DNA from: Paenibacillus montaniterrae
GTDB lineage: Bacteria > Bacillota > Bacilli > Paenibacillales > Paenibacillaceae
NCBI RefSeq assembly: GCF_018403185.1
Contig: NZ_BOSE01000003.1
Span: 372,001-436,000 of the forward strand
Reading direction: 5' to 3'
Length of the DNA stretch: 64,000 nucleotides
Shown here one piece after another: positions 36,183 through 44,860 of this stretch (its first letter is position 1; the number at the start of each line of letters is the position of its first letter). The notes below the pieces were generated by a model, which searched no databases, was not told the origin of the DNA, and was given only the letters and a program-made list of their open reading frames with translations. The position numbers and the translations under genes are program-made.

Positions 36183-37394
36183 TCATTGCAGCTTGGCCTC
36201 CTGCTGCAGATTTGAATGCCTGATTACCTGATACCACATATAAGCCGATGAGCGCGGATGAAAAAAGTCAAAACGCAGCATATTATTATCCATATAAAAA
36301 TCAAGCTTGCTGTTCAGATGGACGTTGATCCCTTCAAGGCGTTCAATTGGCAGCTTTAACGGCTCAGCATCGTGATGCGGCTTATAGAGCAAATAGCTGC
36401 GATGCCAGGTTAGCTTGCCTGTAGAAAGCTGCATAAACGGGCTTTCCTCTGATGATGAGACGTACAGCTTCACTTCATCTGCAAGCGCTTGCCGCCATGC
36501 CTTGTATAATTGCTGCTCATGCAAATTCGTTTTGGTATACTGCAGCTGCCAGGCGTTCCACTGATGAACGAATTGGAAGTGCATAGGCTTGTGCTTCGGC
36601 TCAAAATAACCCAGCTCATTATAAATGACGCTGTAGCCGCAAGCAGTGCAGCTAAACTGTCGGCCCTCAGAATGCAGCTTGCCAACCGTTTTGCAGGAAG
36701 GGCAAACAAACAGCGCCCGTTCCAGGTAATTGGCCAGCCCCTGGCCTTGGAAGGCAACTCGCTGCTCAGCCTGCCAGGCTATCTCATTGTACGCAAGCGC
36801 CGCTGTAATGCCTTGATGAACCGCCTCTACCGACATCGCTTGCAGCTCGCCTTCATCCCATTTCTTTTCGAGCGAAACCGTTATTTTGCCCTTGCGATCA
36901 TGATCGGCCCAGCGAGGGTGGCTTAGATAGCCTCCTTTTACATGCCCGATTACAACCGGAATATTGAGCAGCTTGACCAGCTTGGCGGTGGCGTAGGCAA
37001 TATCCTTTGTCGTGCCGTCCCAACAGCAATTGCCTTCTGGAAAGATACCAATTACACGATTATGTTTTTTGGCAGTTAGCATATTTCTAATCGTGCCCGT
37101 TTCGTTTTTGGCAGTGGCCTTCGGAATAGCGCCAGTGTAGTCCAGCACTCTTTTCAGGAGTGGATTGCGGAACAAAGGTGCGTCCGCCACAAAGCAAATC
37201 GGGTCTTCTACAAAGCAATTAATAAATAACGGGTCCCATTTATTGGTGTGGTTTGCCAGAATGATGTAGGGAGGCTTCAGCTTGGCAGTATCGTTGCGTT
37301 CGAGTTCAATTTGATATTTATGTTTAAGGTATGCTTTGATAGGGGAGAGAAGAAGCTTGCGCTCAAGCCAGCTTGGTCTTCGTTCTATACTCAT
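36183..37394 (-). CDS. PlsC-like acyltransferase with C-terminal zinc ribbon
   Basis: A 403-residue protein. The N-terminal ~210 residues form a lysophospholipid acyltransferase domain with the HX4D motif in NHTNKWD (about 49) and the acceptor-binding GIFPEGNCCW (about 116). A zinc ribbon follows (CPSCK and CTACG, about 232-253), then a ~150-residue C-terminal region of unknown fold. Usual PlsC proteins are near 240 residues, so the ribbon and tail are an addition. It probably acylates a lysolipid at the membrane; the substrate is unknown. RBS is GTGGTGA before the ATG. It is convergent with the hydrolase gene. Confidence 0.82.
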   Translation of the reverse strand: MSIERRPSWLERKLLLSPIKAYLKHKYQIELERNDTAKLKPPYIILANHTNKWDPLFINCFVEDPICFVADAPLFRNPLLKRVLDYTGAIPKATAKNETGTIRNMLTAKKHNRVIGIFPEGNCCWDGTTKDIAYATAKLVKLLNIPVVIGHVKGGYLSHPRWADHDRKGKITVSLEKKWDEGELQAMSVEAVHQGITAALAYNEIAWQAEQRVAFQGQGLANYLERALFVCPSCKTVGKLHSEGRQFSCTACGYSVIYNELGYFEPKHKPMHFQFVHQWNAWQLQYTKTNLHEQQLYKAWRQALADEVKLYVSSSEESPFMQLSTGKLTWHRSYLLYKPHHDAEPLKLPIERLEGINVHLNSKLDFYMDNNMLRFDFFHPRSSAYMWYQVIRHSNLQQEAKLQ

Positions 37395-37515
37395 GTAATC
37401 ACCACTAACATAAAGTTTGTCAGCTCGATCATATCAGAAGTACAGGAGTAATGTCGAGAATAAGCTGCATTTCTCTTATAATTAAATAAATACTCGAAAT
37501 TTGGAGGACAGGCAT

Positions 37516-37992
37516 ATGGAATGGACTAAAGTAACAACAGAGGAGCAACTGCTCGAGGCTAAAGCGATTCGACGCAAAGTTTTTATTGAGGAGCAGGGAG
37601 TTGCCGAGGAACTGGAGCATGACGAATACGATGCCTTGACCCCGCTATGCACGCATATTTTAGTGCTCGACCAGCAGCAGGCCGTAGGAACGGGCAGATT
37701 GCGCACGGTGGACGGTATTGGCAAGCTGGAGCGGATTTGTACGCTGCAGGAAGCAAGAGGCAAAGGTGTAGGTGCACTCATTGTGGAAGCGCTGGAAGCT
37801 GTTGCAGCAGAGAAGGGGATAAGCAAGGTAAAGCTTGGCGCTCAGCTGCAAGCGAAGGCATTTTATGAGAAGCTGGGTTATGAGACTGCCTCCGGCATAT
37901 TTATCGATGCGGGAATCGAGCATGTTATGATGGATAAAAAGCTGTCTGGACAGTCCGCTCAGCCGGTAGACAGCGCCGAATCCAAGCTGTAA
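37516..37992 (+). CDS. GNAT family N-acetyltransferase (YjcF-like)
   Basis: A 158-residue GNAT enzyme. Features are AKAIRRKVFIEEQGVAEELE near the N-terminus, acetyl-CoA binding in RICTLQEARGKGVGALIVEA, and the last motif AKAFYEKLGYETASGIFIDA ending with IEHVMMDKKL. This arrangement is that of B. subtilis YjcF and relatives. GGAGG lies 8 bases before the ATG at 37516. Substrate unknown. It stands alone, with a terminator downstream. Confidence 0.92.
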   Translation: MEWTKVTTEEQLLEAKAIRRKVFIEEQGVAEELEHDEYDALTPLCTHILVLDQQQAVGTGRLRTVDGIGKLERICTLQEARGKGVGALIVEALEAVAAEKGISKVKLGAQLQAKAFYEKLGYETASGIFIDAGIEHVMMDKKLSGQSAQPVDSAESKL

Positions 37993-37997
37993 CAAGA

Positions 37998-38042
37998 ATG
38001 GTCCGCCACGGATTGCTTATATCCGCGCGGACCATCGTTTAT
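37998..38042. terminator. Terminator between convergent genes
   Basis: ATGGTCCGC and GCGGACCAT form a 9-bp stem, followed by CGTTTATTTA. It lies between the GNAT gene and the leftward substrate-binding protein gene. Confidence 0.65.
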
Positions 38043-38105
38043 TTATGCTGCATATTCATTCTTTGCTGCACATTCATTCTATTATGGATAGATTCGGGCT
38101 AATCA

Positions 38106-39149
38106 TTACAGCCCAAGGCTTGCAAGAACATCGTCAATAATTTGACTGTTGGCGATAGGGCCAGTATACAACCAGCTTTTCTCTGGGCCGAATTCATGCA
38201 GGTTGCCGTTTTTGACAGCTTTAATTGATTGCCATACAGGATCGTTTAATGAAGCCGAGCCGGAAGCGGCATCGCTGTTAACGAGGAAAATATGATCGGC
38301 ATCTAGCTCAGCCAACGCCTCTAGTGATACGGATTTCCAGATGCCGCCCTCTCCTTGAGAGATCGTCTCGACAAGCTTTGGCACTGCGAAGCCAAGATCG
38401 CTGTAAAGCACAGCGCCGCTTGATTCGCCTTCGCTAACCATCCAGAAGCTGCCGCCAACGAGCCAGATCGCTGCTGCCGAAGGTGTTTCGCCTGAAGCTG
38501 CAAGCTGCTCCTTGGCAGCGGCCGCCTTCGCCTCATAGTCTGCCAGCACCGCTTCTGCTTCAGCATCCTTGCCCAGCACATTGCCGACCTCTAGCAAAGC
38601 TTTTCTCCAATCTGCGTTGATTTCAGCACCTAGTGCATAGGTTGGTGCTATTTTATTGTAGCCATCATATTTATCATTGGCGATCAAGCTTTCATCTCCA
38701 ATAATGATCAGGTCAGGATTATGCCCCGTTACAACCTCATAGGGCAGATCATGCGGCACAATCGGCACATCGGCCAGCTCATATTGCAAATAGCGCATTG
38801 GCGAGTCGGAAACGGACCATTGCGCAGCAGGCTTGACGCCTAATGCAACAAGATAATCCTCCAGATAGGAGGCGATTATGCGTTGCGGCTGAGCGGGAAT
38901 CGTAACAGTATGGCCAAGCGGATCTGTCAACGTGCGCTCCGTTGCTTCAGCTCCACCTTCAGCCACGGTTTCATCAGCACCGTTTTGCCCGGACTGAGTG
39001 TTGCCAGCTGGATCACTTTCATTTGTCGCTTGATTCGGTTCGTTGCCGCCGTTTTGGCCGTTACTGCTATTGCCGCCGCATGCAGCAAGCAAGGAAAGCA
39101 TCAGCATAAGGCAGCATACCATATAGATAGACTTGCGTGTTACGAACAT
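38106..39149 (-). CDS. Siderophore-type ABC transporter substrate-binding lipoprotein
   Basis: A 347-residue lipoprotein. The start at 39149 (after GGGGGAA) gives a signal with lipobox LLAAC. A low-complexity Asn/Gly/Gln linker leads to a helical-backbone metal-receptor domain of the FecB/FhuD type: TLTDPLGHTVTIPAQPQRII, YNKIAPTYALG, SEGESSGAVLYSDLGFAVP, LYTGPIANSQIIDDVL. It should bind ferric siderophore outside the membrane. No permease or ATPase gene lies next to it, so the channel must be elsewhere. A near-consensus Fur box lies about 30 bases upstream, and a Btr-like activator gene precedes it. Confidence 0.9.
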   Translation of the reverse strand: MFVTRKSIYMVCCLMLMLSLLAACGGNSSNGQNGGNEPNQATNESDPAGNTQSGQNGADETVAEGGAEATERTLTDPLGHTVTIPAQPQRIIASYLEDYLVALGVKPAAQWSVSDSPMRYLQYELADVPIVPHDLPYEVVTGHNPDLIIIGDESLIANDKYDGYNKIAPTYALGAEINADWRKALLEVGNVLGKDAEAEAVLADYEAKAAAAKEQLAASGETPSAAAIWLVGGSFWMVSEGESSGAVLYSDLGFAVPKLVETISQGEGGIWKSVSLEALAELDADHIFLVNSDAASGSASLNDPVWQSIKAVKNGNLHEFGPEKSWLYTGPIANSQIIDDVLASLGL

Positions 39150-39179
39150 TAAATTTCCCCCTGTTTGTTTGCTATAAAT

Positions 39180-39198
39180 GATAAGGATTATCATTATC
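39180..39198 (-). promoter_or_regulatory. Fur box before the substrate-binding protein gene
   Basis: GATAAGGATTATCATTATC matches 17 of 19 positions of the classical GATAATGATAATCATTATC consensus. It lies just upstream of the RBS of the lipoprotein gene, so iron repression is expected. Confidence 0.8.
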
Positions 39199-39279
39199 GG
39201 TTACATCTTATTATTCTAGCAGGGAACGTGGTGTTGTCTATGCCATATTGTCATTCATTTTATGCACAAATATGCATGG

Positions 39280-40887
39280 CTACCGCTGGCTCTGATGTCC
39301 TAGCAGCAATTCGCGCTGCAGCTCGAGCTGCTTGTAAAGCGAATATACATCATTGGCGTGAAAGAGCTGCCGATCAATCCAGTATATCCGCTGCTGCTGA
39401 TAGGCCGTTATCGTTTGCCAGACAGGATGCTCCAGCAGCCGCTCTGCCAGCGCATGGCCCTCGTCTGTGAAATTATAGCTGATAATCATATGGTCAGCCG
39501 CAAAGTCCGGCATCTGCTCCATAGTGAGCCGCATAATTTGCCCTTTGCCGAGTACTTGCTTCTGTACATTTAACGGCGGAGTAAGCTTTAATCCTTCATA
39601 TAAATTGTAGCCGCCCCGCCCGTGAAATTCGTTGAACACCCAAATATGCTGCTCAGACAGCTCATATAAGCCGACTGTTTCATGCGGTGCAATGACATGG
39701 GCCAGCTCCTGCCTGATTTGTGCAGCGCGCGCCTCATACTGTGCAATAAAGTCCTCCGCTTCCTTGCGGCGCTCCAGCAGCTCGCCAAGCTGGCGAAAGC
39801 GCTCAAAGGGGTTGCCGTAAGGCACAATGAGCGTTGGCGCGATTTTTTGCAGCTCATTGACAAGCTGTGGCTCCAGCCATTTGGGTACGATAATCAGCTC
39901 AGGCTCGAGCTCTATAACAGCATCGACCGACTTGCCAACATCAACGACCTCGTGCAGCTCCTGCTGCAGCAGCTTTAGGCCAGACAGACTGTAGAAGTAG
40001 GATGCACCGACCGGTTTTATGCCTAGCGCCAGCACATTGCCAACCCAATCGTAGACGACAATCCGCTTTAGCTGCTTGACATACTGTGTTGGCGAGACGC
40101 CTGTATGCTGCTTGAATTTTCTGCTCAAATACATGCCATTGGAATAGCCGATCTGCTGAGCGATGGCATCGAGATTGAGCGTGGACAGCAGCAAAAGCTC
40201 CTTCGCTTTTTTGATGCGGATCTGAGTCAAGTATTGAATAAAGCTTTCACCAGTCTCTTCCTTGAAAACTTTAGTGAAGAAGCGGGGATGAAAGCCTGCC
40301 AGTCGTGCCATGCTGTCGCGCGTAATATCCTCGGAGTAGTGCTGCTGCATATAGCTAATCACCTGGCGAATAGACTGGCGGTGATCGGCTGGCGAGCGAA
40401 GCTCGGCCTTGCTTGTCAGCTCCGTCTGCTGCACGATAAGCTGAAGCAGCTCGTAAAGACAGCGTTGCTGCTCCAGCGCCTGCCAGGCTGCGCTTCCTTC
40501 TTCCAGCGCGCAGAGCTGCTGCATCATATTGCTGATCGGCAAGTAAGTGGTAGAGTAAAGCTCGCCGTCTGGCAGCCAATCGCGGCTATAGCTGGCAAAC
40601 TGTGCATCCGCCGTCTCCGCTTGCTCGCGCTTGATAATTTCGAACGATAAGCGGTACAGGTACAGGTCTGCATGAGCGAGACTGTGAATTTCGATAAAGC
40701 GGCCGCGATTAATAAAATAGAGCGAGCCAGCGTCGAGCATATGCGTCTCGCCATTAATGCTCAGCTCGCCTTTGCCGTCGACAACGAGCAGCAGCTGATA
40801 GACATCGACGGATTGGCGGATATGCTTATCGGCGGCAAGCAGCGTAATTTGCTCCATTTGCTTATATAAAAATAGCAGCTTCTCCAT
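39280..40887 (-). CDS. Btr-like AraC family activator fused to a siderophore-binding domain
   Basis: A 535-residue regulator. N-terminal cupin-like sensor (1-110), then an AraC-type DNA-binding domain at about 170-270 (DSMARLAGFHPRFFTKVFKE and IAQQIGYSNGMYLSRKFKQH). The C-terminal half (about 275-535) is a FecB-like substrate-binding domain without a signal peptide: VVYDWVGNVLALGIKPVGAS, DAVIELEPELIIVPKW, ADHMIISYNF. This order is that of B. subtilis Btr, which senses ferric bacillibactin in the cytoplasm and activates its uptake genes. It lies 130 bases upstream of the Fur-controlled lipoprotein gene, its likely target. Confidence 0.9.
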   Translation of the reverse strand: MEKLLFLYKQMEQITLLAADKHIRQSVDVYQLLLVVDGKGELSINGETHMLDAGSLYFINRGRFIEIHSLAHADLYLYRLSFEIIKREQAETADAQFASYSRDWLPDGELYSTTYLPISNMMQQLCALEEGSAAWQALEQQRCLYELLQLIVQQTELTSKAELRSPADHRQSIRQVISYMQQHYSEDITRDSMARLAGFHPRFFTKVFKEETGESFIQYLTQIRIKKAKELLLLSTLNLDAIAQQIGYSNGMYLSRKFKQHTGVSPTQYVKQLKRIVVYDWVGNVLALGIKPVGASYFYSLSGLKLLQQELHEVVDVGKSVDAVIELEPELIIVPKWLEPQLVNELQKIAPTLIVPYGNPFERFRQLGELLERRKEAEDFIAQYEARAAQIRQELAHVIAPHETVGLYELSEQHIWVFNEFHGRGGYNLYEGLKLTPPLNVQKQVLGKGQIMRLTMEQMPDFAADHMIISYNFTDEGHALAERLLEHPVWQTITAYQQQRIYWIDRQLFHANDVYSLYKQLELQRELLLGHQSQR

Positions 40888-41007
40888 AGCCAGCTCCTTC
40901 TTAAAATGGCATAGTGATAATTGTTCTCACAACAAGTATATCACAATGGCGGTGTGAGCCAATCGATTATTGTATAATATAGTTAACATATGGAAAGAGG
41001 TGATGCA

Positions 41008-41724
41008 ATGGAAGCAGGCTTCATGGCTTTTGACGCGCTTCATTGGCGCTGGCTTATTGGACTGATGCTGGGCATAATCGTGCTTACCGTTGTTTATGCC
41101 CGTGCAACGCAAGCTTGGCGGCTGCGCATCAAGCGCTTGCTCGCTTACTCGATCCTGATCGGTGAGGTAGTCAAGCTCTTTGTAGTGTGGCAGCTAGGAA
41201 AATCACTGCTCTATTATTTGCCGATTCATTTATGCGGCTTTGCAATTGTGCTGCTTATGCTGCATGTTTATCGACCGACAGCCTTGATTAACGAAATTTT
41301 GTTCAGCTTAACCTTGCCGGGCGCTTTAATTGCGCTAATTTTTCCCGGCTGGACGGCTGAACCTGTAATGGGCTTTATTCATATTCACTCCTTCATATAC
41401 CATGGGATTATTACGGTTTATCCGCTTTTGCTGCTGGCTTCAGGCGAGCTGCGGCCCAATTGGCGGCAGCTGTGGAAGGTAGCGATTTTTCTTGCGCTAA
41501 TTATTCCTTTCGTCTACAGCTTCAATGCCTACAGCGGCACGAATTATATGTTCTTGAATGCTCCGATTGCCAACTCGCCGCTCATGCTCATTTATGAGAC
41601 ATTTGGTGCTAATGGCTACATTGCCGGACTTGTAATGGTAGCGGTGGTGGTATGGCTGCTGCAATACAGCCTCTATGGATTGCTTGCCAAAGCGAGGGCT
41701 GGCCAAGGTCAAACTGCTGTCTAG
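41008..41724 (+). CDS. YwaF-like (TIGR02206 family) integral membrane protein
   Basis: A 238-residue protein with about seven TM segments. Landmarks are YYLPIHLCGFAIVLLMLHVY, SLTLPGALIALIFPGW, FIHIHSFIYHGIITVYPLLL and NAYSGTNYMFLNAPIANSPL, all typical of the YwaF/TIGR02206 family. Function is unknown. The ATG at 41008 follows AAAGAGGTGA and replaces the earlier ATG at 40990. The stop codon TAG lies in the first bases of an inverted-repeat element at 41721, so the C-terminus may have been altered by its insertion. Confidence 0.87.
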   Translation: MEAGFMAFDALHWRWLIGLMLGIIVLTVVYARATQAWRLRIKRLLAYSILIGEVVKLFVVWQLGKSLLYYLPIHLCGFAIVLLMLHVYRPTALINEILFSLTLPGALIALIFPGWTAEPVMGFIHIHSFIYHGIITVYPLLLLASGELRPNWRQLWKVAIFLALIIPFVYSFNAYSGTNYMFLNAPIANSPLMLIYETFGANGYIAGLVMVAVVVWLLQYSLYGLLAKARAGQGQTAV

Positions 41725-41887
41725 GGCGTGTATGTAACCCCGCTTAGGGGCATCTTCCCCCGCCTGTTCGCCCCCTGCTGCGTTGCCTTTCCTTGACGTA
41801 CAGTCGGTACGCCTTCGAAAAAGCGCCTTGCATGGAACGAACATTCGGCATAATCTGCTCCCTTCTGAGTTTGCATACACGCCCTAG
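41721..41887. mobile_element. Type B MITE-like inverted-repeat element
   Basis: A 167-bp segment bounded by perfect 14-bp inverted repeats, CTAGGGCGTGTATG and CATACACGCCCTAG. It contains no gene. Internal hairpins include CCCCGCTTAGGGG and a GTAC...GTAC region. The outer CTAG (or the TA within it) may be the duplicated target. I see no second copy in this window, so the mobile origin is inferred from structure only. Confidence 0.65.
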
Positions 41888-42463
41888 GGCGATGCGTCCT
41901 GGACTAACAGCAAAAACACCTCTTGCCTCGAGCAATGCCGAAGCATCGCTTAGGACAAGAGGTGTTTTTGGCTCATGCTATGGGGTTAGATATGAGCTGA
42001 AACATGGTTTGTGATGGCAACTTGAAGGTCTGATGCTAAAGAGATGGCGGCTCTTTACACATCTGTTGCGCATCTGTGAGCTTAGCTGCTTCAGGCATAG
42101 TCTCGCAACATTCCGTACATTGAACAGTAGAGCAGCAGCGCACCATCTCTATCGTCTTAACCAATGCACATTTCGTTTAGGAGAGGAAACTAGAATGGAC
42201 AACGAGCTATGTCATGAAGGAGGTGAGTACCTCACATAATGATATTGAGAATCATTATCATAATAATAGCATAGCTTTTTAAAGGAATCAAGAGCTATTG
42301 AGAAACATTTTCAAATAAATTTTTGAATTCATCCCTGACATGATGCTGAGCATTGGCTTGCACCGACTAAAATGGATAACACTGTAATGTTAGGCGGACT
42401 ATCGTGTAAAATGGAAGGAACATGTACATCGCATCAGCGCTGTAGATAGGAGGAATGCCTAAG
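41888..42463. promoter_or_regulatory. Intergenic region with strong hairpin, tiny ORF and orphan Fur box
   Basis: CAAAAACACCTCTTG (41911-41925) and CAAGAGGTGTTTTTG (41956-41970) form a 15-bp perfect stem with flanking A/T runs, a bidirectional terminator. A 14-codon ORF (42195-42239; MDNELCHEGGEYLT) with a fair RBS ends next to a Fur box, GATATTGAGAATCATTATC (42241-42259; 17 of 19 consensus bases). No iron gene follows; the next gene is ecsA about 200 bases on. Confidence 0.65.
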
Positions 42464-43243
42464 ATGATAGAGCAACAGTCTGTTCAGCTTTCGGTAGCAC
42501 TGGAGGAAGCCGGTTATACAGACAAAGAAGCGACGATTCGCAATATTTTCTTTGAAGTAAAAAGCGGTCAGCTTGTCGGCTTGATTGGTCCCAATGGGGC
42601 AGGAAAAAGCACCACGATCAAATCGATTATGTCACTCGCTCCTTACCGCAAGGGCGAGGTGAAGCTGGGCAGCAATGGAGAAACAGGCACCTATGCCTAT
42701 GTGCCAGAGCAGCCGATCTATTACGACTATTTTACGCTATGGGAGCATTTGCTGCTGGCCGCATCCGTCAATAGCTTGGCACAGGAGGAATTTGAAGCTA
42801 GGGCACAACGGCTGCTGGAAAAATTCAAGCTTACAGAGCAGAAGCATCATTATCCGAGCAGCTTTTCTAAAGGGATGCAGCAGAAGCTGATGCTGATCAT
42901 TGCGTTTATGCTGAAGCCTGACCTGTATATCGTGGACGAGCCTTTTATCGGGTTGGACCCGCAAGCAACGCTGGATTTTATCGGTTTGCTGAATGAAGCG
43001 CGCACTGGCGGAGCAGCGGTGCTAATGAGCACGCATGTGCTGGATAGCGCGGAGCGTTTATGCGATTCCTTCATTTGCTTGCATAAGGGAAGGATTGCCG
43101 CAAGCGGCGATCTTGCGCAGCTGCGCGTCAAAGCAGGCTTAAGCAGCGAGCATACGCTCTTTGACTGCTTTCATGCGCTTACTTCCGAGAACACGGATGC
43201 AGGAGATAAAATGGATCATCCGCAAGATAAGGATGTGATGTGA
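42464..43243 (+). CDS. ecsA: EcsA-type ABC transporter ATP-binding protein
   Basis: A 259-residue ATPase. Walker A is GPNGAGKSTT (about 41-50), the signature region is SSFSKGMQQKLMLIIAFM, and Walker B is LYIVDEPFIGLDP; STHVLDSAERLCD contains the switch histidine. The FSKGM signature and the short N-terminus match EcsA. I chose the ATG at 42464, ten bases after AGGAGG, and not the one directly next to the RBS at 42455. It overlaps ecsB by one base. In Bacillus, Ecs affects secretion, intramembrane proteolysis and competence. Confidence 0.9.
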   Translation: MIEQQSVQLSVALEEAGYTDKEATIRNIFFEVKSGQLVGLIGPNGAGKSTTIKSIMSLAPYRKGEVKLGSNGETGTYAYVPEQPIYYDYFTLWEHLLLAASVNSLAQEEFEARAQRLLEKFKLTEQKHHYPSSFSKGMQQKLMLIIAFMLKPDLYIVDEPFIGLDPQATLDFIGLLNEARTGGAAVLMSTHVLDSAERLCDSFICLHKGRIAASGDLAQLRVKAGLSSEHTLFDCFHALTSENTDAGDKMDHPQDKDVM

Positions 43244-44367
43244 TGCTGACGCCTAACAGGCTGTTTTTCGTGCGCTTAAAGCAGCATGTTCGCTACATCG
43301 CAAAATCATTGCGTTCCGTGCTGGATTGGACAGTTTGGCTATATGTGCTGGTTCCGCTGCTATTTATCGCATCAGGTCTTTACATCGAGCTGTGGACAAG
43401 AATCCCGGCTTGGGCCAACGATGTTCCCTGGAGCCTGATGCTCATTACTGCGGTCAGCTTTCTGCTGCTTAATGCCAAGCCGCATATCGGCGTAGAAGAA
43501 GCCGACCAGCTGATCCTGCTTCAGCATAAGCAATGGCTGCAGCGCGTCAAGCAGCTTGGACTTGTTTATAGTGTTATTATGGCAGCGCTGCGCTTGCTGA
43601 TTCTGTATGCTGTTTTGCTGCCTTACTTAATGATTGTTGCCGAGCTCAGCAAGGCAGTTTTGCTTGAGCTGCTGCTATACAGCATTTGTACATCTCTTAT
43701 TATGCTTATCGTGAATCAATACCTGATTAAAGAAGGAAAATGGTGGATGAGGCTAATACGTTCAGGTGTTCGTTCGATCGTGCTAGCCGTCGTATGGGTG
43801 CTGCCGGCCTTTGGGTATACTGTACAGCTATGGCCACTGCACTATTTTATAATAGCAAGTGCTGTGATCGCCATTGTACTGGCATGGCGTTACGCCGTTA
43901 CCCCGCTCGCTTATGCGAGACAACTGCGGCAGGAGCAGGAGTTTCGTTTGCGTCTCACCAGTGTACTGCTCAGTCAGGTACACGAGACCAAATCATCGAA
44001 GCGCAGAAAGAGGCCGTGGATATTTCGCAAGTCGCAGCGTTTATTCAAACGCTCGGATGCGCATTATGTTATCAGCGAGCTAAGAATAAAAGCAATTCTG
44101 CGTTCGCCTTCTCTCCTGCAAATATGGGGCTTAATGATCGTTGTTGGCAGCTATGCAATTACGCTTGTAGATGGCGTTGGCGTTTGGGTAATTGTGGCAG
44201 GTCTTGTGTTTATTAAGCGTTCATGGCTGCATATGCAGTGGGAGCATTGGAGGACGGAGGATTATTTGCAGCTCTATTTGACTGAAGCCTATGCGGCTAA
44301 GAAGCTGTCGCAGCGTCTGTTGATGGGGCCTGGACTAGCCATATGGACCATCATCGCTCTCCTATAA
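43243..44367 (+). CDS. ecsB: EcsB-type ABC transporter permease
   Basis: A 374-residue membrane protein with TM segments in the N-terminal and C-terminal thirds and a charged central region (KSSKRRKRPWIFRK). The opening LFFVRLKQHVRYIAKSLRSV and SLLLNAKPHIGVEEADQLIL-like region match EcsB. It pairs with the ATPase encoded just before it. It is somewhat shorter than the ~400 residues of B. subtilis EcsB, and the type A repeat array begins 7 bases after the stop, so loss of the original 3' end is possible. No ecsC follows. Confidence 0.87.
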   Translation: MLTPNRLFFVRLKQHVRYIAKSLRSVLDWTVWLYVLVPLLFIASGLYIELWTRIPAWANDVPWSLMLITAVSFLLLNAKPHIGVEEADQLILLQHKQWLQRVKQLGLVYSVIMAALRLLILYAVLLPYLMIVAELSKAVLLELLLYSICTSLIMLIVNQYLIKEGKWWMRLIRSGVRSIVLAVVWVLPAFGYTVQLWPLHYFIIASAVIAIVLAWRYAVTPLAYARQLRQEQEFRLRLTSVLLSQVHETKSSKRRKRPWIFRKSQRLFKRSDAHYVISELRIKAILRSPSLLQIWGLMIVVGSYAITLVDGVGVWVIVAGLVFIKRSWLHMQWEHWRTEDYLQLYLTEAYAAKKLSQRLLMGPGLAIWTIIALL

Positions 44368-44373
44368 GCGGTA

Positions 44374-44541
44374 GTTTAAAAATTGGACTTTGATGACGAC
44401 GTAACTTCTTCGTAGCGGATTCGACGGCGAATATGTCACGCTACCGAAGGCTTCGGTGCTCACGTAGCTAGTGCCTACGCTGCGCTCCTCGCCTTCTAGT
44501 ATCGTGCCATCTTCTTGGACCTGAAAGCCCAATTTTTAAAC
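44374..44541 (+). repeat. Type A palindromic repeat, unit 1
   Basis: A 168-bp imperfect palindrome. Terminal arms are GTTTAAAAATTGGACTTT and AAAGCCCAATTTTTAAAC. A second stem pairs TGTCACGCTACCGAAGGC with GCCTTCTAGTATCGTGCCA. The centre, GGTGCTCACGTAG ... CTACGCTGCGCTCC, can pair as a third stem. Starts 7 bases after the ecsB stop. A conserved spacer TTTCATTGGAAGG follows. Confidence 0.9.
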
Positions 44542-44558
44542 TTTCATTGGAAGGAGAT

Positions 44559-44725
44559 GTTTAAAAATTGGACTTTGATGACGATGATGGGCGTTGTAGC
44601 TTAGTCGACGGCGAATCTTGAACGCTAGCGAAAACTGCGGTGCTCACGTAGCTTTGCTCTACGCTGCGCTCCTCGTTTTCTACTAGCGTCCAAGCTTCTT
44701 GGACCTGAAAGCCCAATTTTTAAAC
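44559..44725 (+). repeat. Type A palindromic repeat, unit 2
   Basis: A 167-bp unit with the same terminal arms as unit 1 but a changed second stem, CTTGAACGCTAGCGAAAAC with GTTTTCTACTAGCGTCCAAG. Both sides of the stem differ from unit 1 together, which keeps pairing. It lies 185 bases after unit 1 start to start. Confidence 0.9.
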
Positions 44726-44742
44726 TTTCATTGGAAGGGTAT

Positions 44743-44824
44743 GTTTAAAGATTGGACTTTGATGACGAAGCGACTTCTCTGTAGCGGATTCGACGGCGAA
44801 GCTTGAAAGCTTAGTTTTTTGAAC
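44743..44824 (+). repeat. Type A palindromic repeat, unit 3 (internally deleted)
   Basis: An 82-bp degenerate unit. The left arm GTTTAAAGATTGGACTTTG continues to GACGGCGAAGCTTGAAAGC, then jumps to a decayed right end, TTAGTTTTTTGAAC. It ends 36 bases before the M42 peptidase start; the following ATGGAAGGGAGTTTAA resembles the usual spacer and serves as the peptidase RBS. Confidence 0.8.
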
Positions 44825-44860
44825 ATGCATTTTATAGAAGTTTTATGGAAGGGAGTTTAA

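Noticed and set aside
42033..42239. 68-codon ORF before the Fur box
   Set aside because: Only the last 14 codons have an RBS; the longer form shows no coding character.
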